The notes: generated from the letters alone by a model not told the origin. 64,000 nucleotides of DNA from Bradyrhizobium sp. 139 (GCF_023074175.1 NZ_JADPKS010000028.1:1-64000), one strand, 5' to 3'; counted from the stretch's first letter, positions 45,738 to 55,042 are shown. Made by a program: numbers and translations.

Positions 45738-45890
45738 ATGCGCGCGCGGCCAGGATCGGCCCTGTTCCGCATCACGCGCGCCCTGAAGCTTCGGATGAAG
45801 TCGTTGATGCATCAAGACGACCGGCTCAACCGCCGCTTGAAACAGGCCGAGATCATACGTCACTGGACAGATCGGGCGCAGTCGCGCTAA
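45738..45890 (+). CDS. Possible small basic protein in the fabZ-lpxA gap
   Basis: The 281-base gap between fabZ and lpxA holds a 50-codon frame whose product contains LFRITRALKLRMKSLMHQDD and DRLNRRLKQAEIIRHW. It is strongly basic and predicted helical. No clear ribosome binding site and no recognised family support it, so it may be chance. Nothing else was seen in the gap apart from the tandem repeat at 45932. Confidence 0.2.
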   Translation: MRARPGSALFRITRALKLRMKSLMHQDDRLNRRLKQAEIIRHWTDRAQSR

Positions 45891-45931
45891 CCACCGGAAA
45901 ACTTAGCGACTTCAACACATAATCAGACCTT

Positions 45932-45965
45932 CTTGATGAGTCAGATTGCTTGATGAGTAAGATTG
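45932..45965 (+). repeat. 17-base tandem repeat duplicating the lpxA start codon
   Basis: CTTGATGAGTCAGATTG (45932-45948) is followed at once by CTTGATGAGTAAGATTG (45949-45965), with one mismatch. The second ATG is the lpxA start. The first ATG opens a five-codon frame (MSQIA) whose stop overlaps the lpxA ATG. Confidence 0.85.
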
Positions 45966-46747
45966 ATCCCACCGCACGGGTCGAGGACGGCGCCGTGATC
46001 GGCGAGGGCACCGAGATCGGGCCCTTTTGCATCATCGGCCCGAATGCGGTGATCGGCGCGAATTGCAAGCTGATCGGACAAGTCACGGTCATCGGCCACA
46101 CCTCGATCGGCGACGGCTGCGTGATCTCGCCGTTCGCGGTGCTGGGCGGTGCGCCCCAGGATCTCAGCTACAAGGGCGAGCCGACCAGGCTTGAGATCGG
46201 TTCCAGCTGCACCATCCGCGAAGGCGCGACGATGAATGTCGGCACCATCAAGGGCGGCGGGCTGACGCGCGTAGGCGATGGCGGCTACTTCATGAACAAC
46301 AGCCATGTCGGCCATGACTGCATGGTCGGCAACAACGTGATCTTCGCGACGTCGGCGACGCTCGGCGGCCACTGCGAGATCGGCGACTTCGTCTATATCG
46401 GCGGCCTGTCGGCGGTGCATCAGCTCACGCGAATCGGCCAGCAGGTGATGGTCGGAGGCGTCTGCGGCGTGCGCGACGACATCATTCCGTTCGGCCTCGC
46501 CAATGGCCAGTATGCGGCGCTGGAAGGTCTCAATCTGATCGGCATGAAGCGGCGGCAGTTCAGCAGGGAGCGGCGCGCAACCGTGCAATCGTTCTATCAG
46601 AAGCTCTTCCACGGCCCCGGCACCTTCGCCGAGCGCCTCGCGGCGGCCCAGCCGCTCGCGAGCGAAGATTCCGCGATAGCCGAGATCCTCGACTTCATCG
46701 GCAAGCGCAAGCATCGCCCGATCTGTCTTCCCGCCATCGCGAAGTGA
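45953..46747 (+). CDS. lpxA: UDP-N-acetylglucosamine acyltransferase
   Basis: LpxA begins lipid A synthesis by acylating UDP-GlcNAc. The 264-residue protein is a hexapeptide-repeat beta-helix (IDPTARVEDGAVIGEGTEIG, CIIGPNAVIGANCKLIG) with the catalytic histidine in MNNSHVGHDCMVGNNVI and a helical C-terminal domain (FYQKLFHGPGTFAERL). The ATG at 45953 is preferred; a TTG three bases earlier is in frame. A five-codon upstream frame overlaps this start and could influence its translation. Confidence 0.96.
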   Translation: MSKIDPTARVEDGAVIGEGTEIGPFCIIGPNAVIGANCKLIGQVTVIGHTSIGDGCVISPFAVLGGAPQDLSYKGEPTRLEIGSSCTIREGATMNVGTIKGGGLTRVGDGGYFMNNSHVGHDCMVGNNVIFATSATLGGHCEIGDFVYIGGLSAVHQLTRIGQQVMVGGVCGVRDDIIPFGLANGQYAALEGLNLIGMKRRQFSRERRATVQSFYQKLFHGPGTFAERLAAAQPLASEDSAIAEILDFIGKRKHRPICLPAIAK

Positions 46748-46754
46748 TGTCGGG

Positions 46755-47624
46755 ATGGCCGCGGGCATGACATCGGCGGCTCCGGAGATTTCGTCGCCGG
46801 TCGGTGTGGTCGCCGGCGGCGGCGCCATGCCGTTCGCGGTCGCCGACTCGCTTGCCGCGCGCGGCATCACGCCGGTGCTGTTCCCGCTGCGTGGCGCCTG
46901 CGATCCGACCCGGGTTGAGAAATTCCGCCATCGCTGGATCTCGGTCGGCCAGCTCGGCCGCGCGATGCGGCTGTTCCGCGAAGAAGGCTGCCGCGACCTG
47001 ATCTTCATCGGCACCTTGGTGCGGCCCTCGCTCTCCGAGATCCGGTTCGACGTCACGACGCTGCGGCTGCTCGGCAATGTCATCCGCGCTTTTCGTGGCG
47101 GCGACGATCATTTGTTGTCCGGCGTCGGGCGCATTCTCGAGCAGGGCGGGTTTCGCATGGTCGGCATCAGGGATATCGCGCCCGATCTCCTGATGCCCGA
47201 GGGCTGCATCAGTCGCGCCTGGCCGAGCGACAACGGCAAGACCGACATCGAGCGCGGACGCGCGGTGCTGGCTGCACTTGGTCCGTTCGATATCGGCCAG
47301 GCCGCGGTCGTGATCGACGGCCATGTGGTGGCGGTCGAGGATATCGAGGGCACCGACGCGCTGCTCGCGCGCGTGGCGCGCCTGCGCGAAGAAGGTCGCA
47401 TCCGCGCTGCGACAGGACGCGGGGTGCTGGTGAAGGTGCCGAAGAGCGGGCAGGATTTGCGCTTCGACCTGCCGACGATCGGCCCGCGCACCCTCGAGGG
47501 CATCGCCAAGGCCGGCCTTGCCGGCATCGCCGTCGTCGCCGGCAACACCATCGCCGCCGAGCCGCAGGCGATGATCTCGCTCGCCGACGCCAAATATCTC
47601 TTTGTCATCGGCCTGCCGGCGTGA
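46755..47624 (+). CDS. lpxI: UDP-2,3-diacylglucosamine pyrophosphatase LpxI
   Basis: LpxI hydrolyses UDP-2,3-diacylglucosamine to lipid X. It is the alphaproteobacterial replacement for the unrelated LpxH. The 289-residue protein has the Gly-rich N-terminus PVGVVAGGGAMPFAVADSLA, GLAGIAVVAGNTIAAEPQAM and the family segment FIGTLVRPSLSEIRFD. It lies seven bases after lpxA, and its stop overlaps the lpxB start (TGATG). Confidence 0.94.
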   Translation: MAAGMTSAAPEISSPVGVVAGGGAMPFAVADSLAARGITPVLFPLRGACDPTRVEKFRHRWISVGQLGRAMRLFREEGCRDLIFIGTLVRPSLSEIRFDVTTLRLLGNVIRAFRGGDDHLLSGVGRILEQGGFRMVGIRDIAPDLLMPEGCISRAWPSDNGKTDIERGRAVLAALGPFDIGQAAVVIDGHVVAVEDIEGTDALLARVARLREEGRIRAATGRGVLVKVPKSGQDLRFDLPTIGPRTLEGIAKAGLAGIAVVAGNTIAAEPQAMISLADAKYLFVIGLPA

Positions 47625-48805
47625 TGCAGGGCCGCGATCCCAAGCGGAAGATATTCCTGATCGCGACGGAGGAATCCGGCGACCGGCTCGGCAGCGCCTT
47701 GATGAAGGTGTTGCGCCAGCGGCTCGGCGACGCAGTGCAGTTCGTCGGCATCGGCGGCCGGACCATGGCGCGCGAGGGGCTCGAGACGCTGTTTCCGATC
47801 GAGGAGCTGTCGATCGTCGGGTTCGCGGCAGTGGTGCAGCAGCTGCCAAAGATCCTGCGGCTGATCCGCGAGACCGCAGATGCCGTGACCGAGGCCTCGC
47901 CCGACGCGCTCGTCATTATCGACAGTCCCGATTTTACTCATCGCGTCGCCCGTCGCGTACGCGCGCGCAATCCCGCGATCCCGGTCGTCGACTATGTCTC
48001 GCCGCAGCTCTGGGCCTGGCGGCCGGGACGGGCGCGGACCATGCTCGGCTATGTCGATCATGTGCTCGGCTTGTTGCCGTTCGAGCCGGAGGAATACCGC
48101 AAGCTCGGCGGGCCGCCATGCAGCTATGTCGGCCATCCCCTGATCGAGCAGTTGTCGTCGCTGCGGCCGAATGCGGAGGAGCAGAGGCGCCGCGACGGCG
48201 AGCCGCCGGTGTTGCTGGTGCTGCCCGGCAGCCGCCGCAGCGAGATCAGGCACCATCTCGAAATGTTCGGCGCAACGGTCGGACGGCTCCAGGCCGAAGG
48301 CCGCGCCTTCGAACTGAAGCTGCCGACCATGCCGCATCTCGAAGCCACAATCCGCGAAGGGATCGCGAGCTGGCCCGTCAAGCCGCAAATCGTGATCGGC
48401 GAGAACGAGAAGCGCGCCGCCTTCCGGATCGCGCGCGCGGCGCTGGCCAAATCCGGCACCGTGACGCTGGAGCTCGCGCTGTCGGGGATTCCGATGGTGA
48501 CGGCCTATCGCGTCGGCGCGATCGAAGCCTTCATCCTGCGCCGCGCGATCCGCGTTTCTTCGGTGATCCTCGCCAATCTCGTGATCGGCGAGGACGTCAT
48601 TCCGGAGTTCTTGCAGGAGGATTGCGCGCCGGAGAATCTGGCGCCTGCGCTGTCGGAGCTTCTGACGGATTCACCGCTGCGCCGCCGGCAGGTCGAGGCC
48701 TTCGCACGGCTCGACACCATCATGTCGACCGGCAACAAGTCGCCGAGCGTGCTCGCCGCCGACATCGTGCTCGCGACGATGCGCAAGGGCACGCGGGCGA
48801 GCTAG
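47624..48805 (+). CDS. lpxB: Lipid-A-disaccharide synthase
   Basis: LpxB condenses lipid X with UDP-diacylglucosamine. The 393-residue GT19 glycosyltransferase has FLIATEESGDRLGSALMKVL, VDYVSPQLWAWRPGRARTML and LVLPGSRRSEIRHHLEMFG, which is the sugar-nucleotide loop, and it ends with the helical RRRQVEAFARLDTIM region. The start overlaps the lpxI stop. Typical homologues read EESGD in the same position, so the active region looks complete. It is the last gene of the core block before the inserted segment. Confidence 0.95.
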   Translation: MQGRDPKRKIFLIATEESGDRLGSALMKVLRQRLGDAVQFVGIGGRTMAREGLETLFPIEELSIVGFAAVVQQLPKILRLIRETADAVTEASPDALVIIDSPDFTHRVARRVRARNPAIPVVDYVSPQLWAWRPGRARTMLGYVDHVLGLLPFEPEEYRKLGGPPCSYVGHPLIEQLSSLRPNAEEQRRRDGEPPVLLVLPGSRRSEIRHHLEMFGATVGRLQAEGRAFELKLPTMPHLEATIREGIASWPVKPQIVIGENEKRAAFRIARAALAKSGTVTLELALSGIPMVTAYRVGAIEAFILRRAIRVSSVILANLVIGEDVIPEFLQEDCAPENLAPALSELLTDSPLRRRQVEAFARLDTIMSTGNKSPSVLAADIVLATMRKGTRAS

Positions 48806-48904
48806 GACGTGTACTCATAAACGTCGGCTTACCAGCGCAAAGCGGAAGTCTCCCACCTTGGGCGTGATCGGCGGCTTGTGACCCGGAGCGGACATGATGG
48901 CAGC

Positions 48905-49349
48905 TCCGTTTTACCGCGTATTTGACGTTGCGCGTCATCCGAAGCGTCGATGCCGCCCGGCTCGGCGAGCCCTTCGAGGCGGGCCGCGATATTGACGCCG
49001 TCGCCGAAAATATCGTTCATCGATGCTGATGTCGCCAACGTGAATGCCGATGCGAAATTCGATCCACTTATTTTGTGGCACACTGCTGTTTTGCTTTGCC
49101 ATGGCGTGCTGAATTTCAGCGGCACCTCTCGCAGCGTCGACGACGCTCGCGAACTCGGCCAACAGGCCGTCGCCAGGGCCTTAACTATCCGCCCTCGATG
49201 AGCGGCGATTATCGGATCAACAAGTGTCTTCCTGAGCGTCGTGAGCTGGACCAGCGTGCCTTCTTCGTCGCACCCATCAAACGGCTATATCCGACGACGT
49301 CCGCTGCCAGAACGGTCGCTGATCGGCGTTGGAGGGTTTCGTCGGCCAC
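48905..49349 (-). pseudogene. Decayed class III adenylate/guanylate cyclase, N-terminal part
   Basis: Pieces of one cyclase domain appear in order in different minus-strand frames: DETLQRR then VLAADVVGYSRLMG near the start (GTG at 49349), QLTTLRKTLVDPIIAAHRGR, EFASVVDAARGAAEIQHAMA with FRIGIHVGDIS, and DIFGDGVNIAARLEGLAEPG with DDAQRQIRGK. At least three frameshifts separate them and the C-terminal part is missing. The flank 48806-48904 resembles junk repeats found beside similar remnants in Bradyrhizobium. Nothing was found in 49350-49525. Confidence 0.85.
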
Positions 49350-49525
49350 GACGGCGCCTGGGACCAGTTCAGCTCAACATATCAAATTCGGCCGTAAGCG
49401 TTGACCGGATTGTGCTACGCTTGATCTGGCGCCGGGGGGCAATGAAGCGACGCGAATTGGTCCACGCTATTGGTAGCGCCGAAGCCACAACGCACTTGTC
49501 GCCCCAATAAGTTTCGCGAGGCTCC

Positions 49526-50677
49526 ATGAATCCATTGCTTAAAGAGATTCGTCACAGTCCTCTGCTCTGGTTGCTGGTTTTTGTGCCCGCGCTGTTTGCC
49601 GCTCAGAAGCTCAAACCAGAAACGCACACACTGCTTTTTGTGCTGTCTGTCCTGGCAGTCGTTCCACTGGCTGCGCTGCTGAGTCACGCCACCGAATCTG
49701 TCGCGGCCAAAACGGGCGATACGGTCGGTGGCTTGCTCAACGCCACGCTCGGAAACCTGACCGAACTTGTCATCGCGCTGACCGCGTTGCACGCGGGGCA
49801 ACATACCCTGGTGAAGGCATCCATCGCCGGGGCGATTGTCACCAACACGTTGTTCATGTTGGGAGCGTCGTTTCTCCTCGGCGGCCTCAAGCATCACGTG
49901 CAGGAATACAACAGGGCCAGCGCCCGCCTGCAAGCGGGTCTGCTCTTTCTGGCCACGGTCGCGATCCTGATTCCGTCGGCGGTCACCGAATCCGATTCCG
50001 TGGCGGGGTCGGCGGTCACCGAGACGTTGAGCGTCAGCTTGTCTGTGCTGCTCATCGTCGTGTACGGACTGGGCCTGCTGTTCTCACTCAAGACACATCG
50101 CAAGTTTTTCGGCGGTGCGGAGCATGCGGAGGCGGGCGAAGCGCCGTGGCCGTTGGGCCTCGCCCTGGCCACGCTGGCTGGCGTCACTGTACTGGTCGCG
50201 CTGGTGAGCGAAGTGTTCGTCGAGTCAGTGCAGCAAGCCGCGGTGGCATTCGGGATGACTCCTGCGTTCGTGGGTTTCATCGTGGTGGCGTTGGTAGGCG
50301 GCGCGGCGGAAATGGTCTCGGCGTTTTCAGGCGCGCGCAAGAACCGCCTGGACCTGAGTGTGGGCATCGCGCTGGGAAGCGCATCCCAAATCGCGCTCTT
50401 CGTCGCTCCGGTGCTTGTACTGCTCAGTTACGTCATCGGCCCAGCACCGATGAACCTGCAGTTCTGGCCGGGCGCAGTGGTAATGATGCTCATCGCCACC
50501 ATGACCGCGTCTCTGATGACCAACGGCGGACGCTCGGCATGGTTTGTCGGAGTGCTTGTCCTGACGGTCTACCTGATTTTCGCCATGACGCTTTACTTGT
50601 TGCCGCCCCGGCTACAAGGTGAAGGGAATAGGCCTCTAAAACAACTGACCACTCTACTGCCGGCGAATACCAGGTGA
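49526..50677 (+). CDS. Ca2+/H+ exchanger of the CaCA superfamily (Cax/ChaA type)
   Basis: This 383-residue inner-membrane antiporter exports calcium or sodium in exchange for protons. It has about eleven hydrophobic helices and the two inverted alpha repeats: GGLLNATLGNLTELVIALTA in the first half and FIVVALVGGAAEMVSAFSGA, followed by SVGIALGSASQIALF, in the second. The acidic residues in NLTE and GAAE line the transport site. Base composition looks somewhat less GC-rich than the lipid A genes, consistent with transfer, though this was not computed. It is near a potassium channel gene in the same direction. Confidence 0.9.
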   Translation: MNPLLKEIRHSPLLWLLVFVPALFAAQKLKPETHTLLFVLSVLAVVPLAALLSHATESVAAKTGDTVGGLLNATLGNLTELVIALTALHAGQHTLVKASIAGAIVTNTLFMLGASFLLGGLKHHVQEYNRASARLQAGLLFLATVAILIPSAVTESDSVAGSAVTETLSVSLSVLLIVVYGLGLLFSLKTHRKFFGGAEHAEAGEAPWPLGLALATLAGVTVLVALVSEVFVESVQQAAVAFGMTPAFVGFIVVALVGGAAEMVSAFSGARKNRLDLSVGIALGSASQIALFVAPVLVLLSYVIGPAPMNLQFWPGAVVMMLIATMTASLMTNGGRSAWFVGVLVLTVYLIFAMTLYLLPPRLQGEGNRPLKQLTTLLPANTR

Positions 50678-50842
50678 GCAAGCTCGAGACTCTTGACGCC
50701 GCGCCGGAAATAAAACGGTCAAAACACAAAGCCGAATTTACTTTGGCTTAGGCCGTCATTGCAGCGAGTGCCGAGTTGCCTTAGTCCTTACTTTGGGCCG
50801 GAGCGGACCGGAGTGACAGTCCGCATCACCGGAGCGATCCGT

Positions 50843-51268
50843 ATGCTGCGCCAGTTGCTCGTGAGCATTGCAGTCAGTCTTTGCAACATTGCGACCCAAG
50901 CCCTCGTGATGGCAGCCGTATTGCGGGTGGCGCGCGTCGCGAATGAACGTGAAACATCGCATCAATCGTTTCGACTGATCGTCGTCATGACTGCGACCGT
51001 ATCGGTCTTGATGGCCGCGCATATTGCTGAAGTTGTCGCTTGGTCAATTGCGTACGCCATTGTCGGCGTAGCACCTGCCGGCACTGATCTCATCTATTTT
51101 GCCTTTGTAAACTACACGACACTTGGTTACGGCGACGTGACTCCGTTACAGCGCTGGCACCTGCTTGGGCCATTGACGGCGATGAACGGCGTGCTGTTGT
51201 TTGGTTGGTCGACCGCTGTCATTTTTGCGGTCTTGCAGAAAGCTTTGATGACAGGAATTTCAAGATGA
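50843..51268 (+). CDS. Small two-helix potassium channel
   Basis: This 141-residue protein has helices near residues 5-32 and 43-76, a pore loop with the selectivity filter TTLGYGDVTPLQRW (92-105), and a final helix (LLGPLTAMNGVLLFGWSTAV). TLGYGD is the potassium filter. It has no cytoplasmic RCK or cyclic-nucleotide domain. The ATG at 50843 is preferred over in-frame starts at 50759 and 50813 because the hydrophobic region begins there. With the Ca2+/H+ exchanger it may form a small ion-homeostasis module. Confidence 0.85.
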   Translation: MLRQLLVSIAVSLCNIATQALVMAAVLRVARVANERETSHQSFRLIVVMTATVSVLMAAHIAEVVAWSIAYAIVGVAPAGTDLIYFAFVNYTTLGYGDVTPLQRWHLLGPLTAMNGVLLFGWSTAVIFAVLQKALMTGISR

Positions 51269-51384
51269 TCGAATGGGAAAGGGGATGTCGGCTTCTGGCC
51301 CAACTCGGACTTGGGTGAGGTGCGCCAACGCGGCTGCTATCGGAGACGGAGCGGACCTCTACGAACAGCAGCTCGAATCATGCT

Positions 51385-52152
51385 CTAGCCGAGACCCGCG
51401 TCGATCTGAAAACACTGCCGGGTGATGCGCTGGCTCTCGTCGGAGGCGAGGAACAGCGCCATGTTTGCGATGTCGTCGGGCGCCACCGCGTCGGGAATGG
51501 CCTGACGCGTGCGCAGCTTGGCGATCGCCTGCTCGTCCGGATACCACAGCCGGCGCTGACGCTCGGTGATCACCATCCCCGGCGCTATCGCGTTGACGCG
51601 GATGCGGTCGGGACCGACCAGCCGGGCCAGGGAGTTGGTGAAGCCGACGATCGCGGCCTTTGCCGCGGCGTAGACCGGCAGCGCCGGCGCGCCGCGCATC
51701 CAGGCAATCGACGACATGTTGATGATCGAACCGCCGCCGCGTGCCTGCATCTGCGGCACCACCGCTTGCGCGGCAAAGAAGACGTGCTTGAGGTTGACGC
51801 CGATCATCCAGTCGAACTCGGCCGGGGTCACCTCGGCCAGTTCCTGGCGCTGATCATTGGCGGCGTTGTTGACGAGGACCGCAGCATCGCCAAGCGATCC
51901 GTGGACCTGCGCCATGGCGCCGCGCAAGGCGTCGATGTCGAGAAGATCGCACGGCACGAACAGTGGTACGGTTCCGGCCAAGGCCTTCACTTCCGCGACC
52001 AGCGCCCGGCCGGCTGCTTCATCGAGATCCAGGAGCGCGACGCGAGCACCTTGGGCCGCGAACGCCCGCACAATGGCGGCACCGATGCCGCTGGCGCCAC
52101 CGGTGATCAATACCACGCGGTCCTTGAGACCGGCATAGCTCGTCTTTGTCAT
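51385..52152 (-). CDS. Short-chain dehydrogenase/reductase
   Basis: This 255-residue SDR has the NAD(P) motif VVLITGGASGIGAAIV, the NNAAND stretch, the catalytic serine in IINMSSIAWMRG, and the YxxxK pair in PVYAAAKAAIVGF. D-x-D after the second strand (LLDLDEAAGR) favours NAD over NADP. Its start overlaps the ABC ATPase stop by four bases, so it is the last gene of the ROK-ABC unit and probably acts on the imported sugar or polyol. The substrate is unknown. Confidence 0.88.
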   Translation of the reverse strand: MTKTSYAGLKDRVVLITGGASGIGAAIVRAFAAQGARVALLDLDEAAGRALVAEVKALAGTVPLFVPCDLLDIDALRGAMAQVHGSLGDAAVLVNNAANDQRQELAEVTPAEFDWMIGVNLKHVFFAAQAVVPQMQARGGGSIINMSSIAWMRGAPALPVYAAAKAAIVGFTNSLARLVGPDRIRVNAIAPGMVITERQRRLWYPDEQAIAKLRTRQAIPDAVAPDDIANMALFLASDESQRITRQCFQIDAGLG

Positions 52153-53258
52153 GCGATCAGTCGCTCCGTCTCGGGGTCGAACAGGCAGATGCGGCGCGTG
52201 TCGAGCGCGAAGGGGGCGTGGGCGCCTGGTGTGGGGCGGATATCCGGCGTGATGCGCGCCAGCGCAGGCTCGCCGCCAAGCCGCAGCAGCACGATCGTTT
52301 CGGCCCCCGTCGGCTCGACCATCTCCACCGGCGCGTTGACGACGACGGGCGCATCGCCGGAAAATACGCGGCTGCCCTCGGCGATGCATTCCGGCCTGAT
52401 TCCGACCACCACGTCACGGCCGACGAAGGGTGCCGCTGCGTCGTATTGCCCAAGGCGGAGGCGAACCTCGTCCGGCCTTCCTGCGCCGATCACGGCCACA
52501 GGCCCGCCGGCAGCGGCCTCGAGCCGTGCCGGCATCGTGTTCATCGGCGGCGAGCCCATGAAACGGGCCACGAACAGATTGGCGGGATAGCGATACACGG
52601 TATCAGGGTCGGCAAACTGCTGCACCACGCCCCGATGCATCACGGCGATGCGCGTCGCCATCGTCATCGCCTCGATCTGGTCGTGGGTGACATAGACGAT
52701 GATGGCGCCGATGCGCTGGTGCAGCCGCTTGATCTCCATCCGCATCTCGACGCGCAGCTTGGCGTCGAGATTTGAGAGCGGCTCGTCGAACAGAAAGAGC
52801 AGGGGATCGCGCACCAGCGCCCGGCCCATCGCCACACGCTGGCGCTGGCCGCCGGAGAGCTGCGCCGGCTTGCGCCCGAGCAGCGGCTCGATCTGGAGCA
52901 GCTTGGCCACATTCGCCAGCGCCTTCTCCTGCTCCGCTTTCGGCACGTGGCGGCATTCCATGCCGAAGGTGATGTTCTGGTGCACCGTCATCGACGGATA
53001 GAGCGCGTAGGATTGGAACACCATGGCGATGTCGCGGTCCTTCGGCGGAATGTCGTTGACGACACGTCCGCCGATTTCCACGGTGCCTGCACTCGGGCGG
53101 TCGAGCCCGGCGATGATGTTGAGCAGCGTGGACTTGCCGCAGCCCGATGGGCCGACCAGCACGGTGAATTCACCGCTCTCGATGTCGAGGTCGATGCCCT
53201 TCAGCACCTCCAGACTGGCGTAGCGCTTGGACAGGGAGCGAATGCTTAGTGCTGCCAT
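52149..53258 (-). CDS. Sugar ABC transporter ATP-binding protein (UgpC/MalK type)
   Basis: This 369-residue ATPase has Walker A GPSGCGKST, the signature LSGGQRQRVAMGRA, Walker B LFLFDEPLSNLD, and a C-terminal TOBE/OB regulatory region (after about 240) typical of MalK/UgpC proteins. It lies ten bases after the inner permease gene. The domain order and neighbours place it in the CUT1 family, which imports oligosaccharides, glycerol phosphate or polyols. The exact sugar cannot be read from the sequence. Confidence 0.93.
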   Translation of the reverse strand: MAALSIRSLSKRYASLEVLKGIDLDIESGEFTVLVGPSGCGKSTLLNIIAGLDRPSAGTVEIGGRVVNDIPPKDRDIAMVFQSYALYPSMTVHQNITFGMECRHVPKAEQEKALANVAKLLQIEPLLGRKPAQLSGGQRQRVAMGRALVRDPLLFLFDEPLSNLDAKLRVEMRMEIKRLHQRIGAIIVYVTHDQIEAMTMATRIAVMHRGVVQQFADPDTVYRYPANLFVARFMGSPPMNTMPARLEAAAGGPVAVIGAGRPDEVRLRLGQYDAAAPFVGRDVVVGIRPECIAEGSRVFSGDAPVVVNAPVEMVEPTGAETIVLLRLGGEPALARITPDIRPTPGAHAPFALDTRRICLFDPETERLIA

Positions 53259-53268
53259 GACAATCCCA

Positions 53269-54126
53269 TCATTTCACGGCCCCGGCGGTAAGGCCGCGCA
53301 CGAAATACTTGCCGCCGATCAGATAGATCAGCAGGGTGGGCAGGGCGGCGATCATCACCGCCGCGCTTTGCACGCCGTGCTGCGGGATGTCGGCGACCGC
53401 GGCGGATAGCGCGATCAGCGCGGCGGTGACCGGCTGCTGCTGACCGGTCGTGAATGTCACGCCGTAGAGAAACTCGTTCCAGATATGCGTGAACTGCCAG
53501 ATCACGGTGACGACCAGAATAGGCGGCGAGAGCGGCAGGATAATGCGCCAGAAAATACGAAAGAACCCTGCGCCATCGATGCGCGCAGCTCTTATCAACT
53601 CCTGCGGGATGGCAGTGTAGTAGTTTCGGCAGAACAAAGTGGTAAAGGAGAGCCCCTGGATCGTGTGGATCACGACCAGGCCCGTTAGCGTGTTCATCAG
53701 GCCCGTATCGCGCAACACGATGGTCCAGGGAAGCAAGCGCATCTGCTGGGGAAGGAAGAGGCCCAGAGTCACGATGCCGTAGATCCAGCTATCGCCACGA
53801 AAACGCCAGAGCGACACGGCGTAACCGGCAATCGCACCGAGCAGGGTAGAGAAGATCGTCGCGGGAATCGTGACGAGCGCGGAGTTCAGCATGTACGGCC
53901 GTATGCCGGCGCAGGTCTCAGCGACGCAGAAACCGCTCCAGGCAGCGGCGTAGTTACTCCATGCCCATTGTTTCGGCCAGCCGATCATCGAGGCCTGTGC
54001 GATCTCCTCGTTGGTACGGAGCGAGTTCAGCACGACAACAGCCAATGGCGCGAGCCATGCTGCAGCGATCAGCGAGACGATGAGATAGATCAGAAGCCGG
54101 CTTGGTGCGAAGGTTCGGTCACGCAT
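53269..54126 (-). CDS. Sugar ABC transporter permease (MalG/UgpE type)
   Basis: The 285-residue membrane protein has six hydrophobic helices. The EAA loop that contacts the ATPase is ELIRAARIDGAGFFRIFWRI. The ATG at 54126 overlaps the stop of the other permease by eight bases, and this start gives the typical short N-terminus before the first helix. It works as a heterodimer with the upstream permease. Confidence 0.92.
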   Translation of the reverse strand: MRDRTFAPSRLLIYLIVSLIAAAWLAPLAVVVLNSLRTNEEIAQASMIGWPKQWAWSNYAAAWSGFCVAETCAGIRPYMLNSALVTIPATIFSTLLGAIAGYAVSLWRFRGDSWIYGIVTLGLFLPQQMRLLPWTIVLRDTGLMNTLTGLVVIHTIQGLSFTTLFCRNYYTAIPQELIRAARIDGAGFFRIFWRIILPLSPPILVVTVIWQFTHIWNEFLYGVTFTTGQQQPVTAALIALSAAVADIPQHGVQSAAVMIAALPTLLIYLIGGKYFVRGLTAGAVK

Positions 54127-55042
54127 GGATCGCCTGCCGCCGCTGGACATATCGCCACGCTGCGTAGGGCAGCAAAACCGCGAGGAGAATGAGCAACATG
54201 AGCACTGCCGCCGCCGCTCCCCGTCCGAGCAGGCTGCGCTGGAACATCAGGTCATAGACGACAAGGGCCGGCAGCTGGGTGGCGATCCCGGGCCCGCCAT
54301 TGGTGAGCGCGCGGACGAGGTCGAAGGTCGAAATCGCGAACTGCAGCTGGATGACGATAACGGTGATGGTGATCGGCCAAAGGGTCGGCAGGATGACGCG
54401 CCGGTACATTCGGATCGGTCCGGCGCCGTCGATCTGTGCGGCCTTGATCAGGTCTGCGTCGACTGAGCGAAGGCCGGCGAGGAAAAGCGCCATGGCGAAA
54501 CCGGAGGATTGCCAGATCGCAGCGATGACAATGGTCCAGATGGCCATGTCGCGGTCGATCAGCCAGTCGAACCGGAAGGAGGTCCAGCCGAGGTCGTGGA
54601 CCAGCTTCTGGATCCCGAGGCCAGGATTGAGCAGCCAACTCCAGACCGTGCCGGTGACCACGAATGACACAGCCAGGGGATAGAGGAAGATGGATCGCAG
54701 CAGGTTCTCTCCGCGAATGCGCTGATCGAGCAGGATCGCAAGGATGAGGCCGGTCGCCAGACTCAGCAACACGAAGGCGCTGCCGAACAGCAGCAGGTTG
54801 TCCAAGGCAATCTGCCAGTTCCGCGATGCTGCAACGGCAGAATAATTGCGCAAACCCACCCAGCCCGAGACCGGGACCAGAGTGGATGGTGTGAACGATA
54901 TCCAGATCGTCCACAGCGAGAACGCAATGAGGTGCGCGGCGGACAACAGCAGCGGCACCCAGATCGTCAGATATTCAGGCAGCCGGCGTACCAAGTCAAA
55001 AGTCGCCGACCGGCCCGGTCTTGTCGAGATAGCGATGTTCAA
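54119..55042 (-). CDS. Sugar ABC transporter permease (MalF/UgpA type)
   Basis: The 307-residue permease has six predicted helices and the EAA-type loop DLIKAAQIDGAGPIRMYRRV. It appears to start at a TTG that overlaps the stop of the binding-protein gene (TTGA), a coupling signal. A later start within the first residues cannot be excluded. It pairs with the MalG-type permease. Confidence 0.9.
   Translation of the reverse strand: MNIAISTRPGRSATFDLVRRLPEYLTIWVPLLLSAAHLIAFSLWTIWISFTPSTLVPVSGWVGLRNYSAVAASRNWQIALDNLLLFGSAFVLLSLATGLILAILLDQRIRGENLLRSIFLYPLAVSFVVTGTVWSWLLNPGLGIQKLVHDLGWTSFRFDWLIDRDMAIWTIVIAAIWQSSGFAMALFLAGLRSVDADLIKAAQIDGAGPIRMYRRVILPTLWPITITVIVIQLQFAISTFDLVRALTNGGPGIATQLPALVVYDLMFQRSLLGRGAAAAVLMLLILLAVLLPYAAWRYVQRRQAIHA

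Noticed and set aside
47602..48867. 421-codon plus-strand frame over lpxB
   Set aside because: The overlapping frame encodes LpxB with full motifs. This one is Arg/Ala-rich and has no fold.
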